64,000 nt of DNA. Origin: Planctomycetaceae bacterium (GTDB lineage: Bacteria; Planctomycetota; Planctomycetia; Pirellulales; Pirellulaceae). The translations under genes were made by a program, and so were the position numbers. The notes below the pieces were generated by a model. That model did not search any database. It saw nothing but the letters and a program-made list of their open reading frames with translations, and was not told the origin of the DNA. This document shows positions 55,547 to 64,000 of this stretch, one piece after another (the first letter of the stretch is position 1; each line of letters begins with the position of its first letter). The stretch spans positions 62,001-126,000 of the forward strand of contig JAIYDN010000048.1 of assembly GCA_027487485.1 (NCBI GenBank), given 5' to 3'.

Positions 55547-57061
55547 ATGGACATTTTCGGCATGCTTGTCTGGTTGGTTGTGTTCATTTCTCTGGTGGTC
55601 TTTATCATTTTGTTGGTCAAAGGCTTTAAGGCTTGGGGAACAGCCCACACCATTCTTCTGACAATCCTGTTCATCGAGTCCTGGACCTTTATGTTTTTTG
55701 CGGGAAGTGTCACCCATCAACGTGTTGCGTTGACAAAGTCCCACGACACTTTGATGGAAAAAGTAGCCAAGCTGACCAAGCAAGTGGACTTGGAAATGTT
55801 GGGAGACCGTCTGGATCCAAGCCTCAATCTTGAGAAGTTTGTTCCGTTGTCAAATGAAGTGAACCGCTTGGCGTTAGAACGAGGCAGAGTGTGGCGAGGC
55901 GCAAGGCGTCAAGCTGCTCCGCCTGCAAAGCAAGGTGAGCCAACGTTGTATGCCGTTCAGCTCCCACCGATGATTAGCAATCTACCCGTTGCACCACCTG
56001 CCGATGCTGCCAATGCCGGAGGTGCCGCCGCACCCGCTGTTCCAGCCATGGATTCCGCATTGACGCCCGAAAGCGTTGTGTATGCGTTTGGAGAAGCGAT
56101 TTCCCCTGTGGGGTTGCTGCCGACCGTTTATTTGGGCGAGTATGTTGTGGTAGCAAACACCAACGGTCTAGCTACCATGCGGCCTACAGCTCCTCTTTCG
56201 CAAGTGCAGCAAGCGTCCATCAACGCAAATGAAACCTGGGCTATTTACGAAGTGGTGCCCATCGATTCCCACGTTGCTTTCGCTGCGGAAGGATCGAAAT
56301 CAGAAGAAGATGCCATCTTTGGTCGGATGGACAAAACCAAGATCGCCGAATTGCTCGGCGTTGACCCAGCATTGGCAGACGCTGATCTTTTGCAATTGAG
56401 TCCTAAAGATGTCGCAAAAGCCAAGCTCCTTCAATCGTATGTGAATGATGGTGGTCGCGCTCCTGAGAAAACATTGGATAGCTCCTTGGGATACCGTGTT
56501 ACTTTCACGAAAGATCATTCGATTGAAGTCGATTCGCAAGAACAACGCAACGCCATGGAAGGTGGCTATTACGACTTAAGTGGACGCAGCGTGGACGCTC
56601 GTTTGAAGCGAGATGTCGAAGAAGCTGTCATGTTCAAGACGGGAGACACCTATGTGTTCGATGCAGCCGCAGCCAAAGAGCTCGATAAGCTGGGCGTAGT
56701 GACTCTTGGGGAACGTATTTTCATTCGGCCACTGAACGATTACGAATTTGCATTTCGGGATACAAGACGTCTAACCACACGTGCCAGACAGGATCTGCTG
56801 TTGATCAGCCGTGAGCTGGACGAAGTCAGTCGAACGAACACGGTTGCTTTGGAGCAAGAATTAAAGCGATCGGAAGAGAACACCAGACTCAAGATGGATA
56901 AGAGTCAATACGACAAGGAGTTTGCTGTAATTTCCGAAGTCGCAACTAGTCTGGAAAACGATGTCCAAACGAAAACGAAAGAGCTGGACGAATTGTACGG
57001 CTCGATCATCGATTTGCACGAACGCCTTGTAAAGCGCAGTCGTGCTCTGGCTAATCCTTAG
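55547..57061 (+). CDS. Membrane protein with exported coiled-coil region
   Basis: 504 residues from the ATG at 55547 (MDIFGMLVWLVVFISLVVF); the frame extends 28 codons upstream. Two membrane helices lie at about 4-25 and 32-54. A short coiled coil (about 60-85) is followed by an Ala/Pro-rich linker near 115-180, a mixed domain with LLGVDPALADADLLQLSPKDVAK, and a long coiled coil at about 405-500. I do not recognise a named domain; similar proteins occur in other planctomycetes. It precedes the SHD1 protein by 98 bp on the same strand, so co-transcription is plausible. Confidence 0.75.
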   Translation: MDIFGMLVWLVVFISLVVFIILLVKGFKAWGTAHTILLTILFIESWTFMFFAGSVTHQRVALTKSHDTLMEKVAKLTKQVDLEMLGDRLDPSLNLEKFVPLSNEVNRLALERGRVWRGARRQAAPPAKQGEPTLYAVQLPPMISNLPVAPPADAANAGGAAAPAVPAMDSALTPESVVYAFGEAISPVGLLPTVYLGEYVVVANTNGLATMRPTAPLSQVQQASINANETWAIYEVVPIDSHVAFAAEGSKSEEDAIFGRMDKTKIAELLGVDPALADADLLQLSPKDVAKAKLLQSYVNDGGRAPEKTLDSSLGYRVTFTKDHSIEVDSQEQRNAMEGGYYDLSGRSVDARLKRDVEEAVMFKTGDTYVFDAAAAKELDKLGVVTLGERIFIRPLNDYEFAFRDTRRLTTRARQDLLLISRELDEVSRTNTVALEQELKRSEENTRLKMDKSQYDKEFAVISEVATSLENDVQTKTKELDELYGSIIDLHERLVKRSRALANP

Positions 57062-57159
57062 GGGATAGTGGCGGGACGCGTTTTGAACCGTTACGATAGA
57101 GCGTTCGAGATTTCTCCTGATTTCGAATTTTGGCTCTTTTGTATGGTAGGTCGATTGCA

Positions 57160-59274
57160 ATGCTCCCTCTGCGATACTCTCATTATCTCGCTACGTATTG
57201 TCTGATTCCGACTCGCAAAGTTTTGCTATGTGCGTTTCTATCGATGAACGCTTTGCTGTGGTCGCAATGGCCCAGCCTTTGTTTGGCAGGTGAACCAAAA
57301 GGCCCTCTTGCTTCGTTTGGGGAGAAACGCACTTTTTCCGACAAGTCTGGTAAGTTCAAGATCGAAGGGAAGCTCAAGTTTGCAGATGCCAAAGCGGCTC
57401 AGATCCTTAAGCCTGATGGAAAGGTAGTCACCGTACCATTCGACAAGCTCAGCCCTGCTGATGCTCAGTTTGTAAAAGCTTTCTTGTCGGCTGAAAAAGT
57501 TCTGGCGGATGCGGGTATGCCGGAAGAAGACCCCGACAATCCCTTTGCTGGCGGCACGGAGCAACCCGATTCGCAGAGCAGTTCTTCGAAGGACTTGCCT
57601 AAATCGGAAACCCAACGAGCCGGTCGCACTTCTAGGGCAGATAAATCCAAGAAGGAAGAAGATCCTGATGACGATGTCTCGGAATCCGTAGCCGATGGTG
57701 ATATACCGAAACGCAAAGCCAAGAACACTGGGTTTAAACCGATGTCCATTGTGCCCGCAAAGCCTTTTTGGTCGGCGAAGGAACCCGCTGCGTTTCCCGA
57801 GATTGTTTTTGACGATGCGATCATTCCGTGCACTCTCAAGAAACCCTTCTTTGCAAAACTACAAGTGATGGGTGCCGGTAAAGCTGGAACCTTGGTGCTG
57901 AACGTCTACCAAGAAGGCAAACGCGGAGAAAGCTATGGCAAATTTGCAGTATGTTCGGCGACGAGTTCGGAGGTGACTTCGGTTGCCGAATACCCGGACC
58001 CTTGGAAGCTGATGGCAATCAGTCCGGACGGCTCACGCTTTGCGGCAGTTCGAGTCGAGGGATTTGACAAAGGAAATGATGTGGCGATTTTCCGAATTGC
58101 CGACGGGCAAATTGTCCCCGAGTTTCAATTCACAGGGGGCGGTGGAGCGTGGGATGAGCTTCATTGGATGGCCTTCCTTCCTAACAACCGTTTTGCCACC
58201 ATCAGCCAAAAGCATAACTTCACGATCTGGGATCTCGAAAACAAGATTGGACCAAAGGCATTAAAGCAAGGCTCGACCGGGAATACTCTGAGCGCGTCGA
58301 TGACACCCGCAGGCGAACTCATGGCGTTTGTTTCTGGAAACTCGATCGCCGTCGTGGAGACGAACGAAGGAAAGCTGGTGGGGGCCATCAAGCAAGAATC
58401 CCCTTGCAGCAGTCTCGCGTTTTCGTCGGACGCAACCATGCTGGCTGCCTTTCGACCATTCCAGGTTGCGCTTTACAGCACCAAGGATGGAAAAGAAATC
58501 AGAACGTTGCCTGTCAGCCAAGAGCAGCCCAATACAAGTCTGCACTGGTTTGGAAAGAATTTGATGGTGGGCGCAACGCTGTATGATACGACGACCGGCC
58601 TTCCGATTTGGAACTACGAAATGAATGCTGCAAAGGCGTCTCTAGGAAGCTATCTCCTTGCGGGGTTCGGAGGCGACGAAGGAACTTCGGTTGGCTTGTA
58701 TCGCTTGCCCCATGATGCAGCTGTCAATTCGAGCGAAATCGATCCAGACACTTCTTACGCATTGAAACCAGGAAGCAAAGTTTCTGTCGAGTATGATTTC
58801 GGTCCAACGCCTCAAGATGCCCAGGCCAAAATTCGAGAAGCCGTTACTGGTAAAATCAAAAAGCTGGAATGGGTGGAAGAGCCAGGTTCGGATAACGTGA
58901 TTCGAGTCGCAATCACTCAAGGGCAAAGCGATACTGCCGAGTACTATACTCGACAAGGTTTCGGGCCTTTCTTCGCTCCACCTGGTTTCGGGCCTCGACC
59001 ATCGGGTCCATCGGACAAGGTTACTTTCACTTCATGGACACACAACCTAGTCATCCTGAATGAAGGAAAAAAAGTGTTCAACACAACGATGACTGCCACA
59101 GCACCTCAAGTGCTGCAAGAAGAAAAAGGGGAGACGACTCAGCAAACCGTGAATCGAATCTGCCAACCCAATCCCGATTTCTTCAAAAACGTTTCCATTC
59201 CACCCTATGTATTGAACGCGAAGTTTCAAGAGAATGTTGGAAAGTCTGTAGTCGCGGCTGAAGGGTTGAAGTAG
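57160..59274 (+). CDS. SHD1-domain / WD40-like propeller exported protein
   Basis: 704 residues from the ATG at 57160 (MLPLRYSHYLATYCLIP); a TTG 30 nt earlier is possible. After a signal region (about 1-45), an SHD1 domain appears (about 55-115: KRTFSDKSGKFKIEGKLKFAD, then KPDGKVVTVPFDKLSPADAQFVKAF). This domain is abundant in planctomycetes. A low-complexity acidic linker (about 120-190) precedes a beta-propeller-like region (about 240-540: PWKLMAISPDGSRFAAVRV, NKHNFTIWDLENKI, CSSLAFSSDATMLAAF). The C-terminal ~150 residues are unassigned. Likely exported and protein-binding; function unknown. Confidence 0.85.
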   Translation: MLPLRYSHYLATYCLIPTRKVLLCAFLSMNALLWSQWPSLCLAGEPKGPLASFGEKRTFSDKSGKFKIEGKLKFADAKAAQILKPDGKVVTVPFDKLSPADAQFVKAFLSAEKVLADAGMPEEDPDNPFAGGTEQPDSQSSSSKDLPKSETQRAGRTSRADKSKKEEDPDDDVSESVADGDIPKRKAKNTGFKPMSIVPAKPFWSAKEPAAFPEIVFDDAIIPCTLKKPFFAKLQVMGAGKAGTLVLNVYQEGKRGESYGKFAVCSATSSEVTSVAEYPDPWKLMAISPDGSRFAAVRVEGFDKGNDVAIFRIADGQIVPEFQFTGGGGAWDELHWMAFLPNNRFATISQKHNFTIWDLENKIGPKALKQGSTGNTLSASMTPAGELMAFVSGNSIAVVETNEGKLVGAIKQESPCSSLAFSSDATMLAAFRPFQVALYSTKDGKEIRTLPVSQEQPNTSLHWFGKNLMVGATLYDTTTGLPIWNYEMNAAKASLGSYLLAGFGGDEGTSVGLYRLPHDAAVNSSEIDPDTSYALKPGSKVSVEYDFGPTPQDAQAKIREAVTGKIKKLEWVEEPGSDNVIRVAITQGQSDTAEYYTRQGFGPFFAPPGFGPRPSGPSDKVTFTSWTHNLVILNEGKKVFNTTMTATAPQVLQEEKGETTQQTVNRICQPNPDFFKNVSIPPYVLNAKFQENVGKSVVAAEGLK

Positions 59275-59346
59275 GTTGCTACCGAACCAATTCGGATTTC
59301 GATATTTTAATTTACGTTACCAAGATATTGACAAGAACGTCTGACT

Positions 59347-60555
59347 TTGAATATTCAGCCCTACGGTACCCCCGAAGGCCAATGGCCTCCGAAAATGACC
59401 CCTTGGTGGTTTCGTTGGACTCAAGGATTGCGGCGGAAAGCGCTGCGTAAGCAGAAGATCGATAAGATCAATGTGGAAGGTTTGGAGCATTTGCGTTCGT
59501 CATTGGCCGCGCAACATGGAGTGCTACTGACCCCCAATCATTCCTTCCATTGGGATTCCTATTGTTTGATCGCTGCGACGGAACCTTTGCAAACGCCGTT
59601 TTACATCATGACCGCATGGCAAGTGTTCGCGATGAGCAAACGCTTCGAATGCGAATCCATGCAACGCTGCGGTTGTTTCAGCGTCGATCGTGAAGGAACT
59701 GACGTTCAAGCTTTGAAGACGGCCGTGGATGTGCTCCAGAATCGCAAACACCCGTTGGTGATCTTTCCGGAGGGAGACGTTTATCACATGAACGATCGTG
59801 TGACACCGTTTCGGGATGGAGCCGCTTCCATCGCTGTTTTGGCGGCCCGAAAGTCAACTCGGCCTGTCGCCGTCCTTCCGGTTGCCATCAAACGCTGGTA
59901 CAGCCAAGATCCTACGCCCAGCTTGCTGAAGGTTATCGAAAAGCTGGAACGTCGATTGTATTGGCGACCTCAAGTGGATTTGCCGCTGAAGGATCGTGTG
60001 CTGCATGTGGCGTCCGGTCTTTTGGCTTTGAAGGAACTGGAGCACTTTCGCGAGAACCAATCTGGTACACTCAGCGAACGCGTCAACCGACTATCATCCA
60101 GTCTTTTGAGTCAAAGCGAGGCGCGTTATGGGCTCGCTGTGCGTTCTGATATGGTTCCAGAACGAGTGAAAGAAGTACGGCGCAAGATTATCGAACTGCG
60201 AGACGGGGATCAAGGATCTGCTTCCGCAGAAGTGCAAAGGCAATGGGCTTCTGACATGGACAATATGTTTTTGGTGACTCAACTGTACAGCTACCCTGGC
60301 AATTATCTGATCGAGAACCCATCGATCGAACGAGTTGCGGAAACGTTGGACAAGCTGGAAGAAGACGCTTTGGATGCGCCCTACCCGACCGTCCATGCAG
60401 AACGGGAAGTGCTTGTTCGATTCGATGAGCCGATTACCTTGATGCCCGGCAAGGACAAGCGAGTTTCCCCGGCTGAGCTTACCGATCAAATTGAAAGTCG
60501 AGTCCAATCGATGCTCCATGAAATGAACTCTCAACGCAAGAGCCTGTCTAGGTAA
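59347..60555 (+). CDS. PlsC-like 1-acylglycerol-3-phosphate acyltransferase family
   Basis: 402 residues. The annotated start is a TTG at 59347 with AAGAACG upstream; no ATG is better placed. Acyltransferase motifs are clear: NHSFHWDSY (the HX4D catalytic pair, about residue 59-64), a Phe-Ser-Val-Asp-Arg region (CFSVDREG) and FPEGDVY. A C-terminal extension of about 180 residues beyond the usual PlsC core has no recognised domain. Its role is fatty-acyl transfer to a glycerolipid or related acceptor. The ABC ATPase gene starts 3 nt after its stop, suggesting one transcript. Confidence 0.88.
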   Translation: MNIQPYGTPEGQWPPKMTPWWFRWTQGLRRKALRKQKIDKINVEGLEHLRSSLAAQHGVLLTPNHSFHWDSYCLIAATEPLQTPFYIMTAWQVFAMSKRFECESMQRCGCFSVDREGTDVQALKTAVDVLQNRKHPLVIFPEGDVYHMNDRVTPFRDGAASIAVLAARKSTRPVAVLPVAIKRWYSQDPTPSLLKVIEKLERRLYWRPQVDLPLKDRVLHVASGLLALKELEHFRENQSGTLSERVNRLSSSLLSQSEARYGLAVRSDMVPERVKEVRRKIIELRDGDQGSASAEVQRQWASDMDNMFLVTQLYSYPGNYLIENPSIERVAETLDKLEEDALDAPYPTVHAEREVLVRFDEPITLMPGKDKRVSPAELTDQIESRVQSMLHEMNSQRKSLSR

Positions 60556-60557
60556 CT

Positions 60558-61289
60558 ATGTTTGCACTCGAAAATGTATCCAAATCCTTTGGCTCGCTCC
60601 AAGTGCTCAAGCCAACCACCATGGAGTTTCGGACCGGTGAGTCGACGGTTTTGATTGGGCCAAGCGGGTGTGGTAAAAGCACGCTGTTGCGGGTTCTGGT
60701 TGGCTTGGTCGGGGCCGATACGGGGACGGTCCTGTTCGATGGCGTACCGATTACACCAAAGAATCTCCAGCAATCGCGGCAACGTATGGGGTATGTGATC
60801 CAGGATGGTGGCCTGTTTCCGCACCTGACTTCGCGTCAGAATGTAGGCCTGCTGGCAACGCGATTGGGGTGGGATGCCGAACGAGTTCGAAAACGTGTTG
60901 AAGAGCTAGCAGATTTAACGCGATTACCCCGAGTTGCTCTTGATCGATATCCCTCTCAAATTTCTGGTGGGCAACGACAACGAGTTGGGATCATGCGAGC
61001 CCTGATGTTGGATCCCGCAGTGATCTTATTGGATGAACCCATGGGAGCGTTGGACCCCTTGGTTCGCTTCGATCTTCAAGAAGACTTGCTAAAAATCTTT
61101 CGCACGCTCAAGAAGACTTCGATCATGGTGACACATGACATGGGCGAGGCTTCGTTCTTCGGCGACCGAGTGCTCATGCTGGGCGAAGGAGAAGTGGTCC
61201 AAGAAGGACGGCTTGAAGATCTGATTCAAAATCCCGCCAACGAGTATGTCGCTCGATTCATCAATGCTCAACGGATACCTCAATCGTGA
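60558..61289 (+). CDS. Betaine/choline-type ABC importer ATPase
   Basis: 243 residues with Walker A GPSGCGKST, signature ISGGQRQRVGIMRAL, Walker B VILLDEPMGALDPL and switch MVTHDMGEA. The DEPMGALDP version is typical of glycine betaine / proline betaine / choline importers (OpuCA type). No CBS domains follow, unlike many OpuCA proteins. It lies 3 nt after the acyltransferase and its TGA overlaps the GTG start of the binding-protein/permease fusion by 4 nt (GTGA), so translation is coupled. Confidence 0.94.
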   Translation: MFALENVSKSFGSLQVLKPTTMEFRTGESTVLIGPSGCGKSTLLRVLVGLVGADTGTVLFDGVPITPKNLQQSRQRMGYVIQDGGLFPHLTSRQNVGLLATRLGWDAERVRKRVEELADLTRLPRVALDRYPSQISGGQRQRVGIMRALMLDPAVILLDEPMGALDPLVRFDLQEDLLKIFRTLKKTSIMVTHDMGEASFFGDRVLMLGEGEVVQEGRLEDLIQNPANEYVARFINAQRIPQS

Positions 61290-62836
61290 TTCGAATTGCC
61301 CTCCACAACGCGTTTCGTGTATTTGGCTTCCTTTTGTTTTTGGCCCTTCCGCATCTTGATTTGATCGCAGAGGAAAAGCCCATTGTTCGAATCGGCTCCA
61401 AGAGTTTTACGGAGTCGGTCATCCTTGGCGATCTGTTGTCGCATTTGGCGCGCGATGCCGGCGCTCAAGTCGAACATCGATCCGAGCTTGGAGGAACCCA
61501 AGTGCTTTGGAAAGCCTTGGTCCAAGGAGATATCGATGCGTACGTCGACTATACCGGAACCATTCGCGAAGAGCTTCTTGCCGAGTCGATCAAGCAAGGG
61601 GCCGAAATACATTCCGAAAGCGATATGCGTGAAGCCATGGCCAAATTGAAGGTCGTGATGTCCGACCGAATTGGCTTTAACAATACGTATGCATTGGGTA
61701 TGCGAGAATCGGTTGCTGAACCTTTAAAGATTACCAAGATCAGCGATCTTCGAAACCACCCCGATTTGAAACTGGGTATCAGCGACGAGTTCATGGAACG
61801 CAAAGATGGATGGCGTCAGCTAGCCGCAAAATACCGGTTGCCCCAAACGGATATCCGAACGATGGACCATAACCTTGCCTATCGAGGCTTGGAACATAAT
61901 TCGATCCAAATCACCGACTTGTATACAACCGATGCGGAAATCGAATTTTATCGGCTTCGGACATTGGAGGATGATCAAGGCTTTTTTCCAACGTATTACG
62001 CAATGGTGCTGATGCGAGACGATTTGCCCAAGCGACTTCCCAAAGTCGCCGAAGCAATTCTCAAGCTGGAAAACTCCATCAATTCCGAAGAAATGTCGTC
62101 GATGACCGCAGGTGTTCGATTGGACCGCCAGCTGGAGTCGAACGTTGCAGCTGAATTCCTTAACAAAAAATTGGGCATGAGTTTGCCACTGCAATCCGTG
62201 GGGGCAGGAGCAGAATGGAAGCGGTTCTTTTCGAGGTTGGGAAGAACGACTCTTGAGCACATGTTTTTGGTAGCAATTTCATTATCCCTAGCCATCGCAA
62301 CCGCCATCCCGTTGGGTATTCTTTCTGCTCGCAATGATACTGCGGGGCAAACGATTTTGGGAATTGTTGGGGTGATCCAGACGTTGCCGTCGATGGCATT
62401 GTTGGTGTTTATGATTCCGTTGTTTGGGCTTGGGGCCGTCCCTGCGATTGCGGCTTTGTTTTTCTACAGCTTGTTGCCGATTGTTCGAAACACGTATGCT
62501 GGTTTGACTCAGATTCCCAAGGTAACGATTGAATCGGCGGAGGTCCTGGGGCTTGATGCTGCCGCTAGGCTGCGTCTGGTGGAGTTACCGCTTGCTCTGC
62601 CATCCATTTTGGCAGGAATTAAAACGGCGGCGGTGATCAATGTTGGCACAGCAACGATTGGAGCTTTCATCGGTGCAGGTGGATATGGTGCACCGATCTT
62701 GACCGGTATTCGACTATCGAGCATCCCATTGATTTTGCAGGGGGCCGTTCCTGCTGCTGTTTTGGCTCTGATCGTGCAATTTGGATTTTCACATCTGGAG
62801 AAACGATTCGTGTCACCCGGTTTGCGAATTCGATAG
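61286..62836 (+). CDS. Betaine-type ABC importer: binding protein fused to permease
   Basis: 516 residues, GTG start at 61286 overlapping the ATPase stop. A signal region (about 1-30) is followed by an OpuAC/ProX-type binding domain (about 35-290: VRIGSKSFTESVILGDLL, GTQVLWKALVQGDIDAYVDYTGTI). A permease domain follows (about 315-510) with five or six helices and the EAA-like loop AEVLGLDAAARLRLVELPLALPSILAGI. Fusions of the two halves are known in this transporter family, usually permease first; here the binding domain is first. Osmoprotectant or quaternary-amine import is the likely role; the actual ligand cannot be told. Confidence 0.93.
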   Translation: MIRIALHNAFRVFGFLLFLALPHLDLIAEEKPIVRIGSKSFTESVILGDLLSHLARDAGAQVEHRSELGGTQVLWKALVQGDIDAYVDYTGTIREELLAESIKQGAEIHSESDMREAMAKLKVVMSDRIGFNNTYALGMRESVAEPLKITKISDLRNHPDLKLGISDEFMERKDGWRQLAAKYRLPQTDIRTMDHNLAYRGLEHNSIQITDLYTTDAEIEFYRLRTLEDDQGFFPTYYAMVLMRDDLPKRLPKVAEAILKLENSINSEEMSSMTAGVRLDRQLESNVAAEFLNKKLGMSLPLQSVGAGAEWKRFFSRLGRTTLEHMFLVAISLSLAIATAIPLGILSARNDTAGQTILGIVGVIQTLPSMALLVFMIPLFGLGAVPAIAALFFYSLLPIVRNTYAGLTQIPKVTIESAEVLGLDAAARLRLVELPLALPSILAGIKTAAVINVGTATIGAFIGAGGYGAPILTGIRLSSIPLILQGAVPAAVLALIVQFGFSHLEKRFVSPGLRIR

Positions 62837-62907
62837 GAACATGTGCTTTGCATCATTCTGCAGTCTTGTATGCAGAATAGGCCTGCTTGCTCTACTGAAT
62901 CACATTG

Positions 62908-64000
62908 TCAAACTTGGCTGGGCTCAGCCATCTTCCGAATCGTGACGATTTGCGGTTCGGCCGCGACGAAGTTCTTTTGATTCGACTTGGGAGTCGAAAT
63001 GGGCTTCAGCATGTCCAGGGTGTAAATCGCGCTAGGTACAACTTCGCATTCTGCCCAGCACCCTACGCAGCCTCGCACCCATTTGCGTTGGTTGACAGCC
63101 TGTTGGCTGTTCCATACTTCCTGGAACGACTGACGCTTTAAATTGCCGACAGTTTTTGAGTTGAATTGGCAAGTCGGTACATCTCCGTTGGGGAAGATGC
63201 GCAAATGAGAATGAAGTGCAACGCATTTTGGATTGGTCCATTCGTCTTGATCGGACGAAGGGAGCAGACGCTGCCGAATACCATTGAGATAATAGCTCTT
63301 GGCGGCTCTTGCCCACCATGGGAGCTGCTTGAGATCGGATTCTACTTCGTTGAAAAATGCTTCCAACTGAGCCGGTGTGAACGTGCCTCGAGATGCGAAT
63401 TCACCGATTTGTCGAGGTGCAACATCAAGCTCTCGTTCTAAGTTGTACGTTGCACTGGTATCGTAAGCCATAACCGCTTGGTGCCGAACACCCATAGGAC
63501 GAAGCTTTTCGCGAAGTAGTCGATATTGCTCCATTCCCGTTGGGTCAACAATAGTCTGGTTGACAGCCAGATCGAGATTCAGTTCCTGTTGGCGATCGCA
63601 CAGTTGTTCAAGCGTGGCGATTGCCGTTTTCCATGCAATGCTGCTGCCTCGGATACGGTTATGCTCTTTCTCAATTCCGTCCAAGCTAACCATTAACTGC
63701 AATGGGATTTTTTTGTTTCGCTGCTCACAAAGCTGAACAATTCGATCCGTTAAAAAGCCGTTCGTCGTGATATGAACACCAAGGGGATTCAGGTAGCGAA
63801 TGGCCAAGTCCAGAATTTCCGACAGGTCGGTCCGGACGAAGGGTTCGCCTCCGGTCAGTCGAACAGCATCCAGTTGTCCGATCTGTCGGAACGCATGCTT
63901 GATTTCGTCCAGGCTCATATCGCCGTCACCGGACATTTTCCATGAATCGCACATGATGCAGCGAGCATTGCATCGAAAGGTGACGGTATAGGTCAGAAGC
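62908..64000 (-). CDS. Radical SAM / SPASM-domain protein, 5' end outside window
   Basis: Partial: the frame is open to the last base. Translating beyond the ATG at 63954 gives TYTVTFRCNARCIMCDSW, whose Cys-X3-Cys-X2-Cys is the [4Fe-4S] radical SAM motif, so the real start lies outside the window. RLTGGEPFVRTDLSEI (GGEP motif) and ITTNGFLTD follow. The C-terminal part has a SPASM-type cysteine set: CVALHSHLRIFPNGDVPTCQF, then GCVGCWAEC. Such proteins modify peptides or mature enzymes; the substrate is not evident and no precursor peptide gene is visible inside the window. Confidence 0.92.
   Translation of the reverse strand, partial: LLTYTVTFRCNARCIMCDSWKMSGDGDMSLDEIKHAFRQIGQLDAVRLTGGEPFVRTDLSEILDLAIRYLNPLGVHITTNGFLTDRIVQLCEQRNKKIPLQLMVSLDGIEKEHNRIRGSSIAWKTAIATLEQLCDRQQELNLDLAVNQTIVDPTGMEQYRLLREKLRPMGVRHQAVMAYDTSATYNLERELDVAPRQIGEFASRGTFTPAQLEAFFNEVESDLKQLPWWARAAKSYYLNGIRQRLLPSSDQDEWTNPKCVALHSHLRIFPNGDVPTCQFNSKTVGNLKRQSFQEVWNSQQAVNQRKWVRGCVGCWAECEVVPSAIYTLDMLKPISTPKSNQKNFVAAEPQIVTIRKMAEPSQV

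Overview
The window looks like chromosomal DNA of a planctomycete, most likely of the Pirellulaceae / Rhodopirellula type. The evidence is gene content: a GEVED-plus-dockerin secreted protein, an adjacent DUF1592/DUF1588 cytochrome and DUF1552 pair, an SHD1-domain protein, an ECF-type sigma factor coupled to a transmembrane Ser/Thr kinase, a secreted sulfatase with a formylglycine-generating enzyme, and many interspersed palindromic repeats between genes. No phage, insertion sequence, transposase, plasmid or CRISPR genes were found. I see no sharp foreign island.

Layout. 1-4.1 kb: 3' part of a large secreted dockerin protein, a bifunctional NAD(P)HX repair enzyme and tRNA-Leu(UAA). 4.1-4.9 kb: repeats. 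4.9-7.9 kb: an unusual sulfatase / beta-sandwich / membrane dipeptidase fusion. 8.2-12.5 kb: a LOR-domain protein, a TrkA-C membrane protein, a tandem universal stress protein, two small c'-like cytochromes, a DUF4404 protein and a 39-residue membrane peptide. 12.5-13.3 kb: palindromic repeats. 13.3-21.1 kb: an outer-membrane-type protein, a 1209-residue unknown membrane protein, CheX and glucose-6-phosphate isomerase. 21.2-24.0 kb: sigma factor and kinase overlapping at TGATG. 24.4-28.4 kb: a small secreted protein and a MacAB-like exporter. 28.5-34.8 kb: formylglycine-generating enzyme, dihydroxy-acid dehydratase, response regulator, Hpt protein and hybrid histidine kinase. 35.1-36.2 kb: a frameshifted DUF790 gene. 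36.2-41.1 kb: repeats, a membrane-anchored glycerophosphodiesterase, O6-alkylguanine-DNA alkyltransferase and an MscS channel. 41.5-43.0 kb: PepD. 43.0-44.0 kb: about 1 kb of several repeat families. 44.0-49.1 kb: a LamG-like secreted protein, DUF1569, a GH10-like protein apparently without catalytic glutamates, an HNH nuclease and a DUF456 membrane protein. 49.1-52.9 kb: the DUF1592/DUF1552 pair. 53-59.3 kb: a VOC protein, a phosphohexomutase, a coiled-coil membrane protein and an SHD1/propeller protein. 59.3-64 kb: an acyltransferase, a two-gene betaine-type ABC importer and a radical SAM/SPASM protein cut by the window end.

How genes fit together. The sulfatase needs a formylglycine residue, and the FGE-like lipoprotein 20 kb away keeps both active-site cysteines. 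The hybrid kinase, Hpt protein and response regulator form a plausible complete phosphorelay. The sigma factor and kinase are translationally coupled. The MacAB-like genes form an exporter lacking an outer-membrane channel here.

The most distinctive non-coding signal is a family of about 165-bp structured elements with inverted ends (six copies, all between genes), accompanied by at least five other repeat families. Limits: all family calls come from reading motifs by eye; no database search was run.
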